Notes: generated from the letters alone by a model not told the origin. Numbered from the stretch's first letter, positions 1-9,260 are shown. The stretch: DNA of 64,000 nucleotides from Methanobrevibacter sp. (GCF_017410345.1 NZ_JAFQQZ010000021.1:57464-121463), one strand, 5' to 3'. Made by a program: numbers and translations.

Positions 1-375
1 ACATGCCCAAACGAATGCAAGGCGAACATTTGCTGATTTGTCCTCTCTCATTTCCATCAATTTATCCAAATAAGGCAGAATAAGATTCTTATCAGCTCTG
101 CCGATTCTTCCCATTGCATTGGTAGCCCTTTCCCGCAGTTTGGAATCATCATCTTCTAAATAAAAAATAATATTTTCAATATATGCTTCCACTTCCAATG
201 GATATCTCAATCCCATTTCACCGAGAATCCATAATGCCTTTGCCTTCACTTCAACGGAATGATCCCCACTTATTTTTTCACCAACAAAATCAATCCTTGA
301 TTTCCAGTTTTCCTTATCCTTTGTTATATCTCTAAGTTCCTTGAGAATTTCATTTTCCGAATCGTTTGTAGACAT
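1..375 (-). CDS. HEAT-repeat protein, N-terminal part (cut by window edge)
   Basis: The reading frame is open from an ATG at 375 to the left edge of the window, giving the first 125 residues. After an acidic start (MSTNDSENE) it shows two or more helical repeats of the HEAT/PBS-lyase type, with cores such as VEVKAKALWILGEMG and DSKLRERATNAMGRIG. HEAT repeats form alpha-solenoids that bind proteins or act as phycobilin-lyase-like scaffolds. The partner cannot be told from the sequence. The ATG follows GTGATAAA, a plausible ribosome binding site. The C-terminal half lies outside the window. Confidence 0.75.
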   Translation of the reverse strand, partial: MSTNDSENEILKELRDITKDKENWKSRIDFVGEKISGDHSVEVKAKALWILGEMGLRYPLEVEAYIENIIFYLEDDDSKLRERATNAMGRIGRADKNLILPYLDKLMEMREDKSANVRLAFVWAC

Positions 376-546
376 TTTATCACTATAAATAACCTTAATA
401 TTTTCTCTATTTATATTTATCGATTAACTTTATTTTTCAATCATTTTTATTTTTCAAATGCTCTCAAAAACAATTAAATATATTAGAATAAATATTAAAA
501 TAGAAGAAGAAATTGATAATTGAAAATTAAACATTAAAGTGAAATC

Positions 547-1416
547 ATGCATTATGTAAACGCTAAAAGCATTCTGTCCCCCAAGAACGGCATGAACCTA
601 TACAGAGGATGTTCCCATGGCTGCATCTACTGCGACTCCAGAAGCAATGTCTACAATATGGACCATGCATTTGAAGACATTGAAGTCAAGGCAAATGGGC
701 CTGAACTCCTTAAGAAAGCCCTGAAAAACAAGAGGGAAAAGGTCATGATCGGAACAGGTTCCATGACAGACCCATACATTCCACTGGAGAAGAAGATGCA
801 GAATGTTAGGGAATCCCTTGAACTCATATACAAATACGGACATGGATTCACTTGCATCACCAAATCAAATCTCATACTTAGAGATTTGGACCTTCTAAAA
901 AAGATAAACGAAAAAACAAAAGTGGTCATTCAAATGACATTGACCACCTATGATGAGGACTTATGCAGAATACTTGAACCGAATGTATGCACTACAAAGG
1001 AAAGAGTGAAAGTATTGAAAATACTCAACAAACATAATATACCTACAATCGTTTGGCTAAGCCCTATCCTTCCTTTCATAAACGATACGGAAGAGAATAT
1101 AAATGGAATGCTTGATTACTGCATAGAGTCAAATGTTAAAGGAATATTATGCTTTGGAATGGGAATGACATTGAGAGACGGAAACAGGGAATATTTCTAT
1201 AAGAAACTGGACAATCATTTCCCTGGGCTTAAGGAAAAGTACATTGAAAGCTATGGGAACAGCTATGGCATATCCAGTCCAAATCACAATAAATTGATGA
1301 AGATCTTCTACAAAAGGACAAATGAACACAATATAATGAATGATATTGATGAGATATTTGAATACTTACATGAGTTTCCAAGCAAGGATAAGACTAAACA
1401 AACTACTTTATTTTAA
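547..1416 (+). CDS. Radical SAM protein of the SPL / Rv2578c type
   Basis: This 289-residue protein has the radical SAM cluster motif CxxxCxxC at Cys22, Cys26 and Cys29 (GCSHGCIYC), close to the N terminus as in COG1533 (SPL-like) proteins. The cysteines should bind a [4Fe-4S] cluster that cleaves S-adenosylmethionine. The segment GTGSMTDPY and the later WLSPILPFIND are typical of this family. The name comes from spore photoproduct lyase, but archaeal members have no established substrate and DNA photolesion repair is only one possibility. The start is supported by GTGAAATC just upstream. It converges with the hydrolase gene that follows; a hairpin lies between them. Confidence 0.8.
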   Translation: MHYVNAKSILSPKNGMNLYRGCSHGCIYCDSRSNVYNMDHAFEDIEVKANGPELLKKALKNKREKVMIGTGSMTDPYIPLEKKMQNVRESLELIYKYGHGFTCITKSNLILRDLDLLKKINEKTKVVIQMTLTTYDEDLCRILEPNVCTTKERVKVLKILNKHNIPTIVWLSPILPFINDTEENINGMLDYCIESNVKGILCFGMGMTLRDGNREYFYKKLDNHFPGLKEKYIESYGNSYGISSPNHNKLMKIFYKRTNEHNIMNDIDEIFEYLHEFPSKDKTKQTTLF

Positions 1417-1479
1417 AAAAATAGCTAAATAAAAAAAGATTAGATAAAAAATAATAAAAGATAAGTTAAAAATGTAAAA

Positions 1480-1500
1480 GATTAGATTAAAAATCTAATC
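1480..1500. terminator. Hairpin between convergent genes
   Basis: GATTAGATT (1480-1488) pairs with AATCTAATC (1492-1500) around a 3-nt loop, between two convergent genes. The region just left of it is a threefold A-rich repeat (about 1434-1493, spacing 20-22 bp), which gives T-runs on the minus strand. It could end transcription from either side. Confidence 0.5.
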
Positions 1501-1515
1501 CAAATAATCAAAATT

Positions 1516-2319
1516 TTATTGATTTAAGAACTCATTGATAACTTTCTGGAACTCTTCAGACTGTTCCGCAAAGGCCATATGACCTGCATCCTTAATCAAT
1601 GCGAATTCTGCACCATCTATGCCATCAGCCACTTCACGACCCAATTCAGGTGGGTTGATTCCATCATACTCAGCACCAATGACCAATGTCTTGCAAGTTA
1701 CCTTGTCATAATCATTTGAATTGTCGAAATTAGCCAAGGATGCATCTTCTGCAGCCTTTTCCTCCTCATTCAATTCATAGCTTTCCTCACCATTCAATAT
1801 CTCATCAATATTGAATTCACCATTGATGGCTTTTTCATAGGTTTGTGGAGCGAGACTTGCCTTTAATATTACAGCCATCATTTCTTCCTGGCTAACTTGA
1901 GTGATGTCAAGATCTGCTTCCTTTAAAAGTCTTGCAACTGATGAAGTCTTTCCGTTAGGCTTAGTGCATGCTAAAATCAGATGGTCAATGTCATCGGATT
2001 TCACTTCAGCTGCCCTAAGGGCAATGTAGGAACCCATTGAATATCCTAGAACATTGGCTTTTTCCAATCCCAATTCCTTAATGATTCCATGTACGTCATC
2101 TGCATGGTCATCGATTGTATATTCCTTAGGGCGTGTTGATTCACCATGACCTCTTGTATCAATTGTAATCACACGATAATCATCTTTAAACATGTCCCTT
2201 ATCGGATACATGGTTGTCTTATCACCTGTAAGCCCGTGAATAAGCAATAACGCATTTTCACCCTCTTCTGTGTCATCTATACAAATTTCAATACCATTTA
2301 CGTTTAAAAACTTTTTCAT
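1516..2319 (-). CDS. Alpha/beta hydrolase
   Basis: This 267-residue protein has the alpha/beta hydrolase fold signature. The oxyanion segment LLIHGLTG lies at residues 25-32. The nucleophile elbow is GYSMG with Ser94, the acid is probably Asp219 (AEYDG), and the catalytic histidine is His247 (DAGHMAF). The length and the DTRGHGES motif fit COG0596 esterases and lipases. The substrate is unknown. No signal peptide is seen, so it should be cytoplasmic. The region around residues 170-205 is very acidic. It stands alone between a convergent gene and aroK. Confidence 0.85.
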   Translation of the reverse strand: MKKFLNVNGIEICIDDTEEGENALLLIHGLTGDKTTMYPIRDMFKDDYRVITIDTRGHGESTRPKEYTIDDHADDVHGIIKELGLEKANVLGYSMGSYIALRAAEVKSDDIDHLILACTKPNGKTSSVARLLKEADLDITQVSQEEMMAVILKASLAPQTYEKAINGEFNIDEILNGEESYELNEEEKAAEDASLANFDNSNDYDKVTCKTLVIGAEYDGINPPELGREVADGIDGAEFALIKDAGHMAFAEQSEEFQKVINEFLNQ

Positions 2320-2364
2320 AGCAAAAACTCCCTATTCTAATGATTATTTAATAAGTTTCAATCT

Positions 2365-3273
2365 TTAAATGAATCTGGTTCCCTGATTATCCACTTTTGT
2401 TTCAATGACTCTTCCCTCAAAGGCATCCCAAGCATCTTTAACTTCATCGATGGAGCTCTCATCCACAATAGCTACAAATGAAGATCCTGTTCCGGACAAT
2501 CCTGAAGCAAGTGCTCCAGCCTGAAGCGCATCAAGTGCAATGTCATTGTCAAATCCTAATGCATTTCCATATAAAAGGCCATTCAAGGTCAATGCTTCCA
2601 GATACTCCTTATCCATTGCCTTTTCAAATGCCATACTGACAAATGGAGCAACCAATTTCATCCTATCAACATCAGAAGATCCGCTTAGGGATTCCTCATT
2701 CGGCATGAAAACCAGGACATCATAATCAGGCATTTTTTCCTGAAGCCAAATCTCACGGTTGAGATTGTCTGTTACGGTAACTCCTCCAAAGAATGATGCT
2801 GTGGCATCATCAAAAGCTCCGGTAATTGTTACTCCAGCTTCAAGAGATGCCTCAATTCCAAAGTTGATTATCTGCATATCCTTCAATGGCTCCAGGCAAA
2901 ATTCCCCTGCAATCAATGCAGCGGTAGCCATGACGACTGCATTGGACAATGCACTGCTTGAAGAAAGCCCTGAGCCTAAAGGCAAAGTGGATTTTGTTGT
3001 GACTTCAATACCTTGTCCATTTCCAAAATCCAGGCTAGGTATTATTTCATCAAAATCCAAGGCACTGCCTATCCCATAATGATCAAAAACCTTTTCCACA
3101 CATAGGTTCATCAGATGAGGGTCAGCACCTATATCTGATGTGCAGTTGACGCCAACCTTTGAAAACTTGGCTTCAGCCTCAATTGCAAGGCCTATTCCAA
3201 ATGCAGAGCCGAAACCGGTTGAAATCGCATTAATGATTGTTGCAGAACCTGGAGACAATACTTTTTTGCTCAA
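2365..3273 (-). CDS. aroK: Shikimate kinase, archaeal GHMP type
   Basis: This enzyme phosphorylates shikimate at O3 in aromatic amino-acid synthesis. It belongs to the archaeal GHMP-kinase form, unrelated to the bacterial P-loop AroK. Landmarks are the N-terminal SATIINAISTGFGSAFG, the ATP-binding GSGLSSSSALSNAV near residues 100-113, the GAFDDATASFFGG segment and the C-terminal GLSGTGSSF. All match MJ1440-type shikimate kinases and the length of about 300 residues is normal. The frame is open to a GTG at 3282. I prefer the TTG at 3273 because AGGTGA sits 5 nt before it, although that is an uncommon start codon. Confidence 0.88.
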   Translation of the reverse strand: MSKKVLSPGSATIINAISTGFGSAFGIGLAIEAEAKFSKVGVNCTSDIGADPHLMNLCVEKVFDHYGIGSALDFDEIIPSLDFGNGQGIEVTTKSTLPLGSGLSSSSALSNAVVMATAALIAGEFCLEPLKDMQIINFGIEASLEAGVTITGAFDDATASFFGGVTVTDNLNREIWLQEKMPDYDVLVFMPNEESLSGSSDVDRMKLVAPFVSMAFEKAMDKEYLEALTLNGLLYGNALGFDNDIALDALQAGALASGLSGTGSSFVAIVDESSIDEVKDAWDAFEGRVIETKVDNQGTRFI

Positions 3274-3365
3274 AATAATCACCTAAAATCCTAATATAAT
3301 ATATATAATACTCTTAAAATCAAATGATATATAGTTAATGTAATTATAATAAAATTTTAAAAAAA

Positions 3366-3427
3366 CTCTAAACTAATTTTTAAAAAAAAATAAATCAAAT
3401 TACCAAAATTCTCTAAACTAATTTTTA
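3366..3427. repeat. 17-bp direct repeat in a divergent intergenic region
   Basis: CTCTAAACTAATTTTTA occurs at 3366-3382 and again at 3411-3427, an offset of 45 bp, between the divergent aroK and S49-type genes. It may be a slippage duplication or a pair of protein-binding sites. No function can be assigned. Confidence 0.6.
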
Positions 3428-3557
3428 TAAAAAAATAAACTTTATATTAATGTAAGTAAATATATTATAATACAATATTTTTTTAAATATAATAATTAAA
3501 TTCAATGAAGATTTTAAAAAAAAATGATGATTTTAAATAAAACTAAGATGTGATACT

Positions 3558-4394
3558 ATGAGTGAAAACAATATAGATTGGCTTAGCATAGGAATAGGTG
3601 CCTTTATCATATTGGCCATAGTGTTGCTTTTAGTTCTTATCCTGCCATTCGGCAATTTGGTTGAACAGCAAGATGAAATAGCTGTCATAACAATCAATGG
3701 TGCAGTCACATACGATTCATCAAACTCCACAAAGATATATACCAGCGCAAGCCATATTGAAAATGCATTGAATGATGCAAATTCAAATCCAAGCGTAAAA
3801 GCCATCGTTTTGGACATAAACAGCAAAGGCGGAAGCCAGGTGGCATGCCAGGAAATAGCTGAAATCATCAAGAATTCAGACAAGCCTGTCGTTGCATACA
3901 TTGGAGACAAGGGATTGGATGAAAGCTATCTCATTGCAAGCGGTGCGGATTCCATTGTTGCAAGCACATCATCATCTGTTGGAGGAATCGGCCTCAGCTA
4001 TATTGACAGCGGAAAATACTCCAAGGTCAAGCTTACCGGAGTGTACAATGAGGATTATCTCAAATTAAAGAAATCCAACGAGACAAATCCTGACAACCTT
4101 GCAAACGGTCAGAAAATGATTGACCAGGATTACACCCAATTCATTAAGATGATAGCTAAAAACAGGGATTTGGAACCTAATTACCTTGCAAAACTTGCTC
4201 ACGGCAAAAAGTACAATGGAAACGAAGCCAAGAATCTTGGATTGGTCGACAAGATCGGAAACAAGAATAAGGCAATCGAATTGGCCGCTTCAAAAGCCAA
4301 TGTGACCAATTACACTGCAACCAATTATCCAAAATCCAAAAAAAGCTTGACTGAAACCTTAAGCGAAAACAAGATATTCAATTTGGAATTATAG
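3558..4394 (+). CDS. Membrane-anchored S49 (SppA/ClpP-fold) family protein, probably without the catalytic dyad
   Basis: This 278-residue protein has one N-terminal membrane segment (about residues 11-33) followed by a crotonase/ClpP-like fold of the signal peptide peptidase A family. The strand-turn LDINSKGGSQVA (86-96) matches the INSPGG motif of SppA, and STSSSVGGIG matches TLTGSIG. The position equal to the catalytic serine of SppA (AASGGYYI) reads GLDESYLI, with Asp121 where the serine is expected. The Lys-containing motif (KSGxYKD) reads TGVYNED. By this hand alignment the Ser/Lys dyad appears lost, so it may be a non-catalytic homologue. GTGATACT precedes the ATG. Confidence 0.72.
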   Translation: MSENNIDWLSIGIGAFIILAIVLLLVLILPFGNLVEQQDEIAVITINGAVTYDSSNSTKIYTSASHIENALNDANSNPSVKAIVLDINSKGGSQVACQEIAEIIKNSDKPVVAYIGDKGLDESYLIASGADSIVASTSSSVGGIGLSYIDSGKYSKVKLTGVYNEDYLKLKKSNETNPDNLANGQKMIDQDYTQFIKMIAKNRDLEPNYLAKLAHGKKYNGNEAKNLGLVDKIGNKNKAIELAASKANVTNYTATNYPKSKKSLTETLSENKIFNLEL

Positions 4395-4541
4395 GATTAC
4401 TGTTTAAATAGGAATATTTATATACTAACGAACAATAATATATAAATAAATTTGTAAAATAAGGATTTTATGAATTTATAATTACAATTTAACTATATAC
4501 AAATAAAACTTAATTAAATTATTAAAATCAAAGGTGATAAA

Positions 4542-4793
4542 ATGGTACACAAAATAGAAGTATTTACCTCACCAACCTGTCCACATTGTCCAGGTGCTGT
4601 GAAAGTTGTTGAAGAAGCAAAAGAAAAATTAGGTGACAAAATAGATGTGCAAATCCTCTCCATTGCTGATCCTGCAAACAGGGATTTAGCTATTGATTAC
4701 GGGGTACATGCAGTACCTGCAATTGCAATCAACAACAGCTTAGCATTTATTGGTGCTCCAACTCTTAAAGAACTATTAGAAAGATTAGAATAA
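4542..4793 (+). CDS. Small thioredoxin/glutaredoxin-like protein (MTH807 type)
   Basis: This 83-residue redox protein has the active site TSPTCPHCPGA with Cys13 and Cys16, followed by the cis-proline motif VPAIAIN. It matches the compact thioredoxin-fold proteins of methanogens typified by MTH807 in Methanothermobacter. These reduce protein disulfides and are reported to be reduced by thioredoxin-reductase-like enzymes. AAGGTGATAAA precedes the ATG. The CPHC pair differs from the usual thioredoxin CGPC. The following 270 bp are T-rich and hold no gene. Confidence 0.88.
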   Translation: MVHKIEVFTSPTCPHCPGAVKVVEEAKEKLGDKIDVQILSIADPANRDLAIDYGVHAVPAIAINNSLAFIGAPTLKELLERLE

Positions 4794-5066
4794 TTGCATT
4801 TACAATTTTCTATAATTTTTCTTTTTTTACTATTTTTTAATATTTTTTAACTATCTTTTCTTTATCTCTTATTTTTAAACTATCTTTAAACTATTTCTAA
4901 TTTCTTTAAGACTATTTTTTAAATAAAAATAAAATAAATTTCTAAACTTTTTTTAAAATAAAAATAAATAGAATTAATAAAATATATTATAATAATTAGA
5001 ATTTTTCTAAATAAAATTCATTCTATCAAAAATAATAATCAATAAACTTTTTATAAGAGGTAAAAT

Positions 5067-6182
5067 ATGAAAATTGCAATGGTCGGACAGTTTCCACCAC
5101 ACATTGGAGGAGTTGGAGTTCATATACACACATTGGCAAAGGAATTAATAAAACAAGGCCATGAGGTCTATGTCATCACCTATCCCCACAAGGACATCAA
5201 GGACATTGATGGAATCCATGTTATCGGCACTAAAGGGGTAAACATTCCAGGACTTAGAGGATTATTCTTTGCAATCAATGCCAAAAAGGAACTTAAAAGG
5301 CTAATCAAAGAGGAAAACATTGACATAATCCATGGACACTACCTTTTCCCTGCAGGATGGGCAAGCGTAAGGGCTGGAAAAGCGACCAAAACCAAAACCT
5401 ATGTGACCTCCCACGGATCAGACATGTTCGAACTCTATAAGAAGCAAGCCTTCACACGACCTCTTATCAAAAAAGTGCTTAAGGATGCGGATGTTGTTCT
5501 TGCAGTAAGCAATGCATTGAAAGATGAAATCATAAACACCAAAATCCCAAATATTGAAGAAAAGACTAAATTGCACTGGAATAGTGTAGATGTCAATAAG
5601 TTTAAAACTACAAAAGAAAACGAAAGTAAATTTAAGAAAGAATTGGTCAAAGAATTCAACATAGAAGAAGACAAACCTATCATTTTATTCATCGGAAATA
5701 TAATTAAAAGAAAGAATGTTGACCTGCTGATTGAAGCTAAAGAAATTATGGACACATCAGCCAATCTTGTCATTGTAGGTGACGGCCCTCATCTTGAAGA
5801 TCTGAAGAAAAGATATGAAAAGGAACATTCCAATGGAAATATTGACAACGTATACTTTACAGGTTCCAGAAATGATGTTGAAGACATCATCCCAAGCTGT
5901 GATCTCCTTGTCTTGCCATCCCATAGTGAAAGTTTCGGACTTGTGCTCATTGAAGCCTTGGCATGTGGAAAGCCAGTCATTGGAAGTGATGTCGGCGGAA
6001 TAAGGGAGATAATAACAGAAGAGGTCGGCCTATTGATTGATCCGAATGATGCATCAGATTTGGCAAATACCATTGATAGGATATTGGGTGATGAGGAGCT
6101 TATGGAAAAGTTCAAGTCAAATGCGAGAAATAGGGCAATGGACTTCGGGCAAACCAAATTGCCTTATGATGAATTGAATTGA
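5067..6182 (+). CDS. Glycosyltransferase family 4 (GT-B fold)
   Basis: This 371-residue protein transfers a sugar from an activated donor. It has the GT4 layout: a glycine-rich loop HIGGVGVH at 12-19, SHGSDMFELY in the N-terminal domain, the hinge FIGNIIKRKNVDLLIEA in the middle, and the donor-binding E-x7-E motif at Glu288 and Glu296 (SESFGLVLIEALACGKPVIG). Family members in methanogens build cell-wall polymers, glycolipids or S-layer and adhesin glycans, and the substrate here is not predictable. The end (FGQTKLPYDELN) is slightly short for the family but no frameshift is apparent. AGAGGT precedes the start. Confidence 0.85.
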   Translation: MKIAMVGQFPPHIGGVGVHIHTLAKELIKQGHEVYVITYPHKDIKDIDGIHVIGTKGVNIPGLRGLFFAINAKKELKRLIKEENIDIIHGHYLFPAGWASVRAGKATKTKTYVTSHGSDMFELYKKQAFTRPLIKKVLKDADVVLAVSNALKDEIINTKIPNIEEKTKLHWNSVDVNKFKTTKENESKFKKELVKEFNIEEDKPIILFIGNIIKRKNVDLLIEAKEIMDTSANLVIVGDGPHLEDLKKRYEKEHSNGNIDNVYFTGSRNDVEDIIPSCDLLVLPSHSESFGLVLIEALACGKPVIGSDVGGIREIITEEVGLLIDPNDASDLANTIDRILGDEELMEKFKSNARNRAMDFGQTKLPYDELN

Positions 6183-6435
6183 AAATTACAAATGCTTTAG
6201 AATACACAATCAAAGTGAAAAATGATAAGAACATTGTAAAATTGATTTAAGTTAATAAATTTCATTTAAATTAGAAAATAATAATTATTTAGCGAAATTA
6301 CAATCAGATTTTAGATAATAGTTATTAATAATGAAAAATAAAAGTTAAAATAGAAATAAAATCAAGCAAAATTTATGAATTAGAAATTGAAGCTAAAAAA
6401 TATTTATCAAATTATCAATTAGTAGAGGTTATCAA

Positions 6436-6906
6436 ATGGGAGAAAAGGAATTTACTCATCTAACTGAAACTGGAGTTCATATGGTGGAAGTTGGAGAAAA
6501 GCCACAGCAAAGAAGAACTGCTGTTGCAAGCGGAAAGATTCATCTTCAAAAGGAAACAATTGAAATGATCAAGAATGCGGAAATCAAAAAGGGAAATGTA
6601 TTGACAACCGCACAGATTGCTGGAATTCAGGCTGTCAAGAAGACATCAGACATCATCCCACTATGCCATCCATTGAATCTTAGTGGAATCGAAATAGAGT
6701 TTGATGTTGGAGAAACCGAAATCACTGCAACTTGCGAGTGCAGACTTACCGGACAGACCGGAGTGGAAATGGAAGCGATCACAGGTGTTAGTGTGGCTTT
6801 GCTTACCATCTGGGACATGACAAAGGCAGTTGAAAAGGATGAAAACGGACAATACCCTGATACAAAAATCTCCGACATAGTCGTCCTTAAAAAGGAAAAA
6901 TTATAG
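6436..6906 (+). CDS. moaC: Cyclic pyranopterin monophosphate synthase accessory protein MoaC
   Basis: MoaC converts the MoaA product to cyclic pyranopterin monophosphate, the first stable intermediate of molybdenum/tungsten cofactor synthesis. That cofactor is needed by formylmethanofuran dehydrogenase in methanogens. The 156-residue sequence has the conserved LCHPLNLSGIEI, TGQTGVEMEAITG and DMTKAVEK motifs. GTAGAGGT precedes the ATG. No other moa gene is adjacent, so the pathway genes are dispersed. Confidence 0.93.
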   Translation: MGEKEFTHLTETGVHMVEVGEKPQQRRTAVASGKIHLQKETIEMIKNAEIKKGNVLTTAQIAGIQAVKKTSDIIPLCHPLNLSGIEIEFDVGETEITATCECRLTGQTGVEMEAITGVSVALLTIWDMTKAVEKDENGQYPDTKISDIVVLKKEKL

Positions 6907-7033
6907 TTAGATTCCTTTAAACTATTAAAACTCATCAAATGCTCTATGAAAATAAAGATTTTATATTAAAATAAAATATATTATGAAAAATGTATTTTGA
7001 AATAATATTTTAAAAATTATTTGACTGATTTAT

Positions 7034-9106
7034 ATGGAAAACATCCCTGAAAACATCAAGACAATCATCAATAGATGCTATCCCTACATTGAGGAGTTCA
7101 ATCCTGCACAAAAGGCAGTGATTGAATCAGGCTACCTTGAAAACAATAGGAATTGTGTCATTGCCATTCCTACCGCCAGCGGAAAAACCGTACTTGGGAT
7201 AATGGCTGCCCTCAAATCCATTTTAGATGGTGGAAAAGCTGTTTATGCCGCTCCTCTTCTCTCAATCCAAAACGAGAAAGTGAAGGAATTCAAGAAATTC
7301 GAGGAATTTGGAATCAAGGTAGGAAAGCATCCATCATCTGCAGACCTGTCAGTTATGGTCTTTGAATCATTTGATGCATTGACCCGTTTTTCCTGGGATG
7401 CCCTAAGGGAAGTCGACACATTGATCATTGACGAATTCCATATGATCGGCGAATTCACAAGAGGCCCTACAATAGAATGTGCAATCACAAGGGCAAAGAT
7501 AATCAATCCATCCTTAAGAATCATTGCATTGTCTGCAACACTTGAGAATATGGGAGAGATACAAAGCTGGCTTGATGCGACTGTTGTGGAACATGACTAT
7601 AGGCCAGTCCCATTGAACAAGGATGTTCTGGACACTGAAATGTTCAATACAAAGAACAAGAATGATGTGGTTGTGAAGGTCATCGAAAAGGCCATTGAAG
7701 ATGATTCACAGGCATTGAGCTTCGTTTCAACAAGAAGATTTACAGAAAGCCTTGCAAGCTATGTTGCCGGAAAGCTGAAAAGGAAAACCACTGCAGAGCA
7801 AAAAGTGCGCTTCAAGGAAGTTGCAGACAGATTGCTTGCTGTGCCTGAGAAGAAGGGATCAAGGCCAACATCCACTTGTCTCAAATTGGCTGAAAGCTGT
7901 GAAAACGGTGCTGTTTTCCACCATGCAGGACTTTTCAGCGAACAGAAGGAAATCATTGAAGAGGAATTCAGAAACGGCAATATCCTGATGATTGCAGCAA
8001 CTCCAAGCCTGATGTATGGAGTCAACCTCCCTTCAAAATATGTTGTCATTAGGGATTACACCAGATGGACCTCAGACGGACCTCAGGCAATTCCTGTCTT
8101 CGATTATGAACAGATGTCAGGAAGGGCGGGAAGGCCACAATACGATGATACAGGATATTCCTATTTGGTTGCAAAATCCATGGAAGAGGCCATAACACTT
8201 GAAGAGCGTTACATCAATGGGCAGGTGGAACCGACAAACTCCAAATTGATTGAGAACAAGGATGCCGTATTCAAGCAAATAATCGCACAGGTGGCTTCAA
8301 CCCTTTCAAAAACTCCTGAAGAGCTTCAAGACTTTTTCACCAAGACATTCTATGGATATCAGATGACTGCAAATTCCTCCATGAGCTTCTTCGCTGAAGA
8401 GAGCTTGAAATTCGAGATAATGAATGCATTGGAATTCCTGATTCAAAACCAGATTCTTCAAGCCACACCAAGCGGATTGAAGACAACCCCATTCGGAAAT
8501 CTGATAGCAAGGTCCAACTATAGCGTTGAAACAGCTGTAAAGATCAAGGAATATGCAAACAATCTTGACAAATTCAGCCCAGAGGCTCTCATATATCAAT
8601 TGTCACAGACTCCAGACATGCCTCTCATTTCATTTAAAGGCAGAAAATCCAAAGACCCTGTTCGTGAAAAGCTTTCAAGCTACGGACTCTTTGCCATTGA
8701 TATAGGCAATCCTGAAGCTACAGCGGTATCCTTAATCGAATGGATCAATGAAAGGACAGAGTACCAAATAGAAAACGCCTATCATGTTTACTCATCATCC
8801 ACCAGACGCTCCGCTTATGAAGCGTCCCTCCTCGTCAGATTTACAAAGAATACCCTTGAAGTTCTTGGAAAGTATTCATATTCAAAAGACTTGGATTTCC
8901 TATCAGCAAGACTTTATTATGGTGTGAAGGAAGACATCATTCCTCTTGTGATTGGTGTGAAACGTTTGGGAAGACGTCGTGCAAGGGCATTGGTCAATGC
9001 ATTCGGCGAAGACTTAAGGCCATATTCAGAAAAAGAGCTTCAAAAGGTCGAAGGAATCGGTCCAAAATTAGCTGCAAAGATCAAAAACTTTACAGATAAT
9101 AATTAA
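7034..9106 (+). CDS. hel308: ATP-dependent DNA helicase Hel308 (Ski2-like)
   Basis: Hel308 is a 3'-5' superfamily 2 helicase that acts at stalled replication forks. This 690-residue protein has motif I IPTASGKT (45-52), motif II DEFH (133-136), SATLEN (motif III) and QMSGRAGRP (motif VI). A winged-helix and ratchet domain follow, then a C-terminal helix-hairpin-helix (LQKVEGIGPKLAAKIKNF). Length and order match archaeal Hel308. No strong ribosome binding site is visible before the ATG. The last codons with the stop are duplicated downstream (see the repeat at 9094). Confidence 0.92.
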   Translation: MENIPENIKTIINRCYPYIEEFNPAQKAVIESGYLENNRNCVIAIPTASGKTVLGIMAALKSILDGGKAVYAAPLLSIQNEKVKEFKKFEEFGIKVGKHPSSADLSVMVFESFDALTRFSWDALREVDTLIIDEFHMIGEFTRGPTIECAITRAKIINPSLRIIALSATLENMGEIQSWLDATVVEHDYRPVPLNKDVLDTEMFNTKNKNDVVVKVIEKAIEDDSQALSFVSTRRFTESLASYVAGKLKRKTTAEQKVRFKEVADRLLAVPEKKGSRPTSTCLKLAESCENGAVFHHAGLFSEQKEIIEEEFRNGNILMIAATPSLMYGVNLPSKYVVIRDYTRWTSDGPQAIPVFDYEQMSGRAGRPQYDDTGYSYLVAKSMEEAITLEERYINGQVEPTNSKLIENKDAVFKQIIAQVASTLSKTPEELQDFFTKTFYGYQMTANSSMSFFAEESLKFEIMNALEFLIQNQILQATPSGLKTTPFGNLIARSNYSVETAVKIKEYANNLDKFSPEALIYQLSQTPDMPLISFKGRKSKDPVREKLSSYGLFAIDIGNPEATAVSLIEWINERTEYQIENAYHVYSSSTRRSAYEASLLVRFTKNTLEVLGKYSYSKDLDFLSARLYYGVKEDIIPLVIGVKRLGRRRARALVNAFGEDLRPYSEKELQKVEGIGPKLAAKIKNFTDNN

Positions 9107-9186
9107 TTTTATCTTTAACTTTTTTTTAAAAAAGATAATAATTAATGAAAATCTGTTACTATTTTTAAAAAAAGATTATAATAAAT
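9094..9186 (+). repeat. Tandem copies of the hel308 3' end
   Basis: AGATAATAATTAAT at 9094-9107 holds the last three codons and the TAA stop of hel308. The same 14 bp recur at 9133-9146, offset 39 bp, and a degenerate form (AGATTATAATAAAT) is at 9173-9186, offset 40 bp. The stretches between are T/A-rich. The offset of the first copy is a multiple of three. Confidence 0.75.
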
Positions 9187-9247
9187 TTAAATTGCTAAAA
9201 AGTAATTTGTAAAAATATAAAAAAAGAGACAATAAAAAAATAAGGAA

Positions 9248-9260
9248 GAGGATTATCCTC
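9248..9260 (-). terminator. Hairpin terminator overlapping a stop codon
   Basis: GAGGAT and ATCCTC form a short stem around the stop codon of the DUF2098 gene. On the minus strand it is followed within about 10 nt by a T-rich run. This fits a factor-independent terminator. Confidence 0.5.

Noticed and set aside
1434..1493. Three A-rich repeats with spacing 20-22 bp, possible CRISPR-like array
   Set aside because: Units are imperfect, mostly A and T, without unique spacers of constant length; they are better seen as part of a bidirectional terminator region.
6150..6240. Possible frameshift at the end of the GT4 gene because the C terminus is short
   Set aside because: No continuation of family sequence is found in the other two frames after 6182; the stop seems natural.
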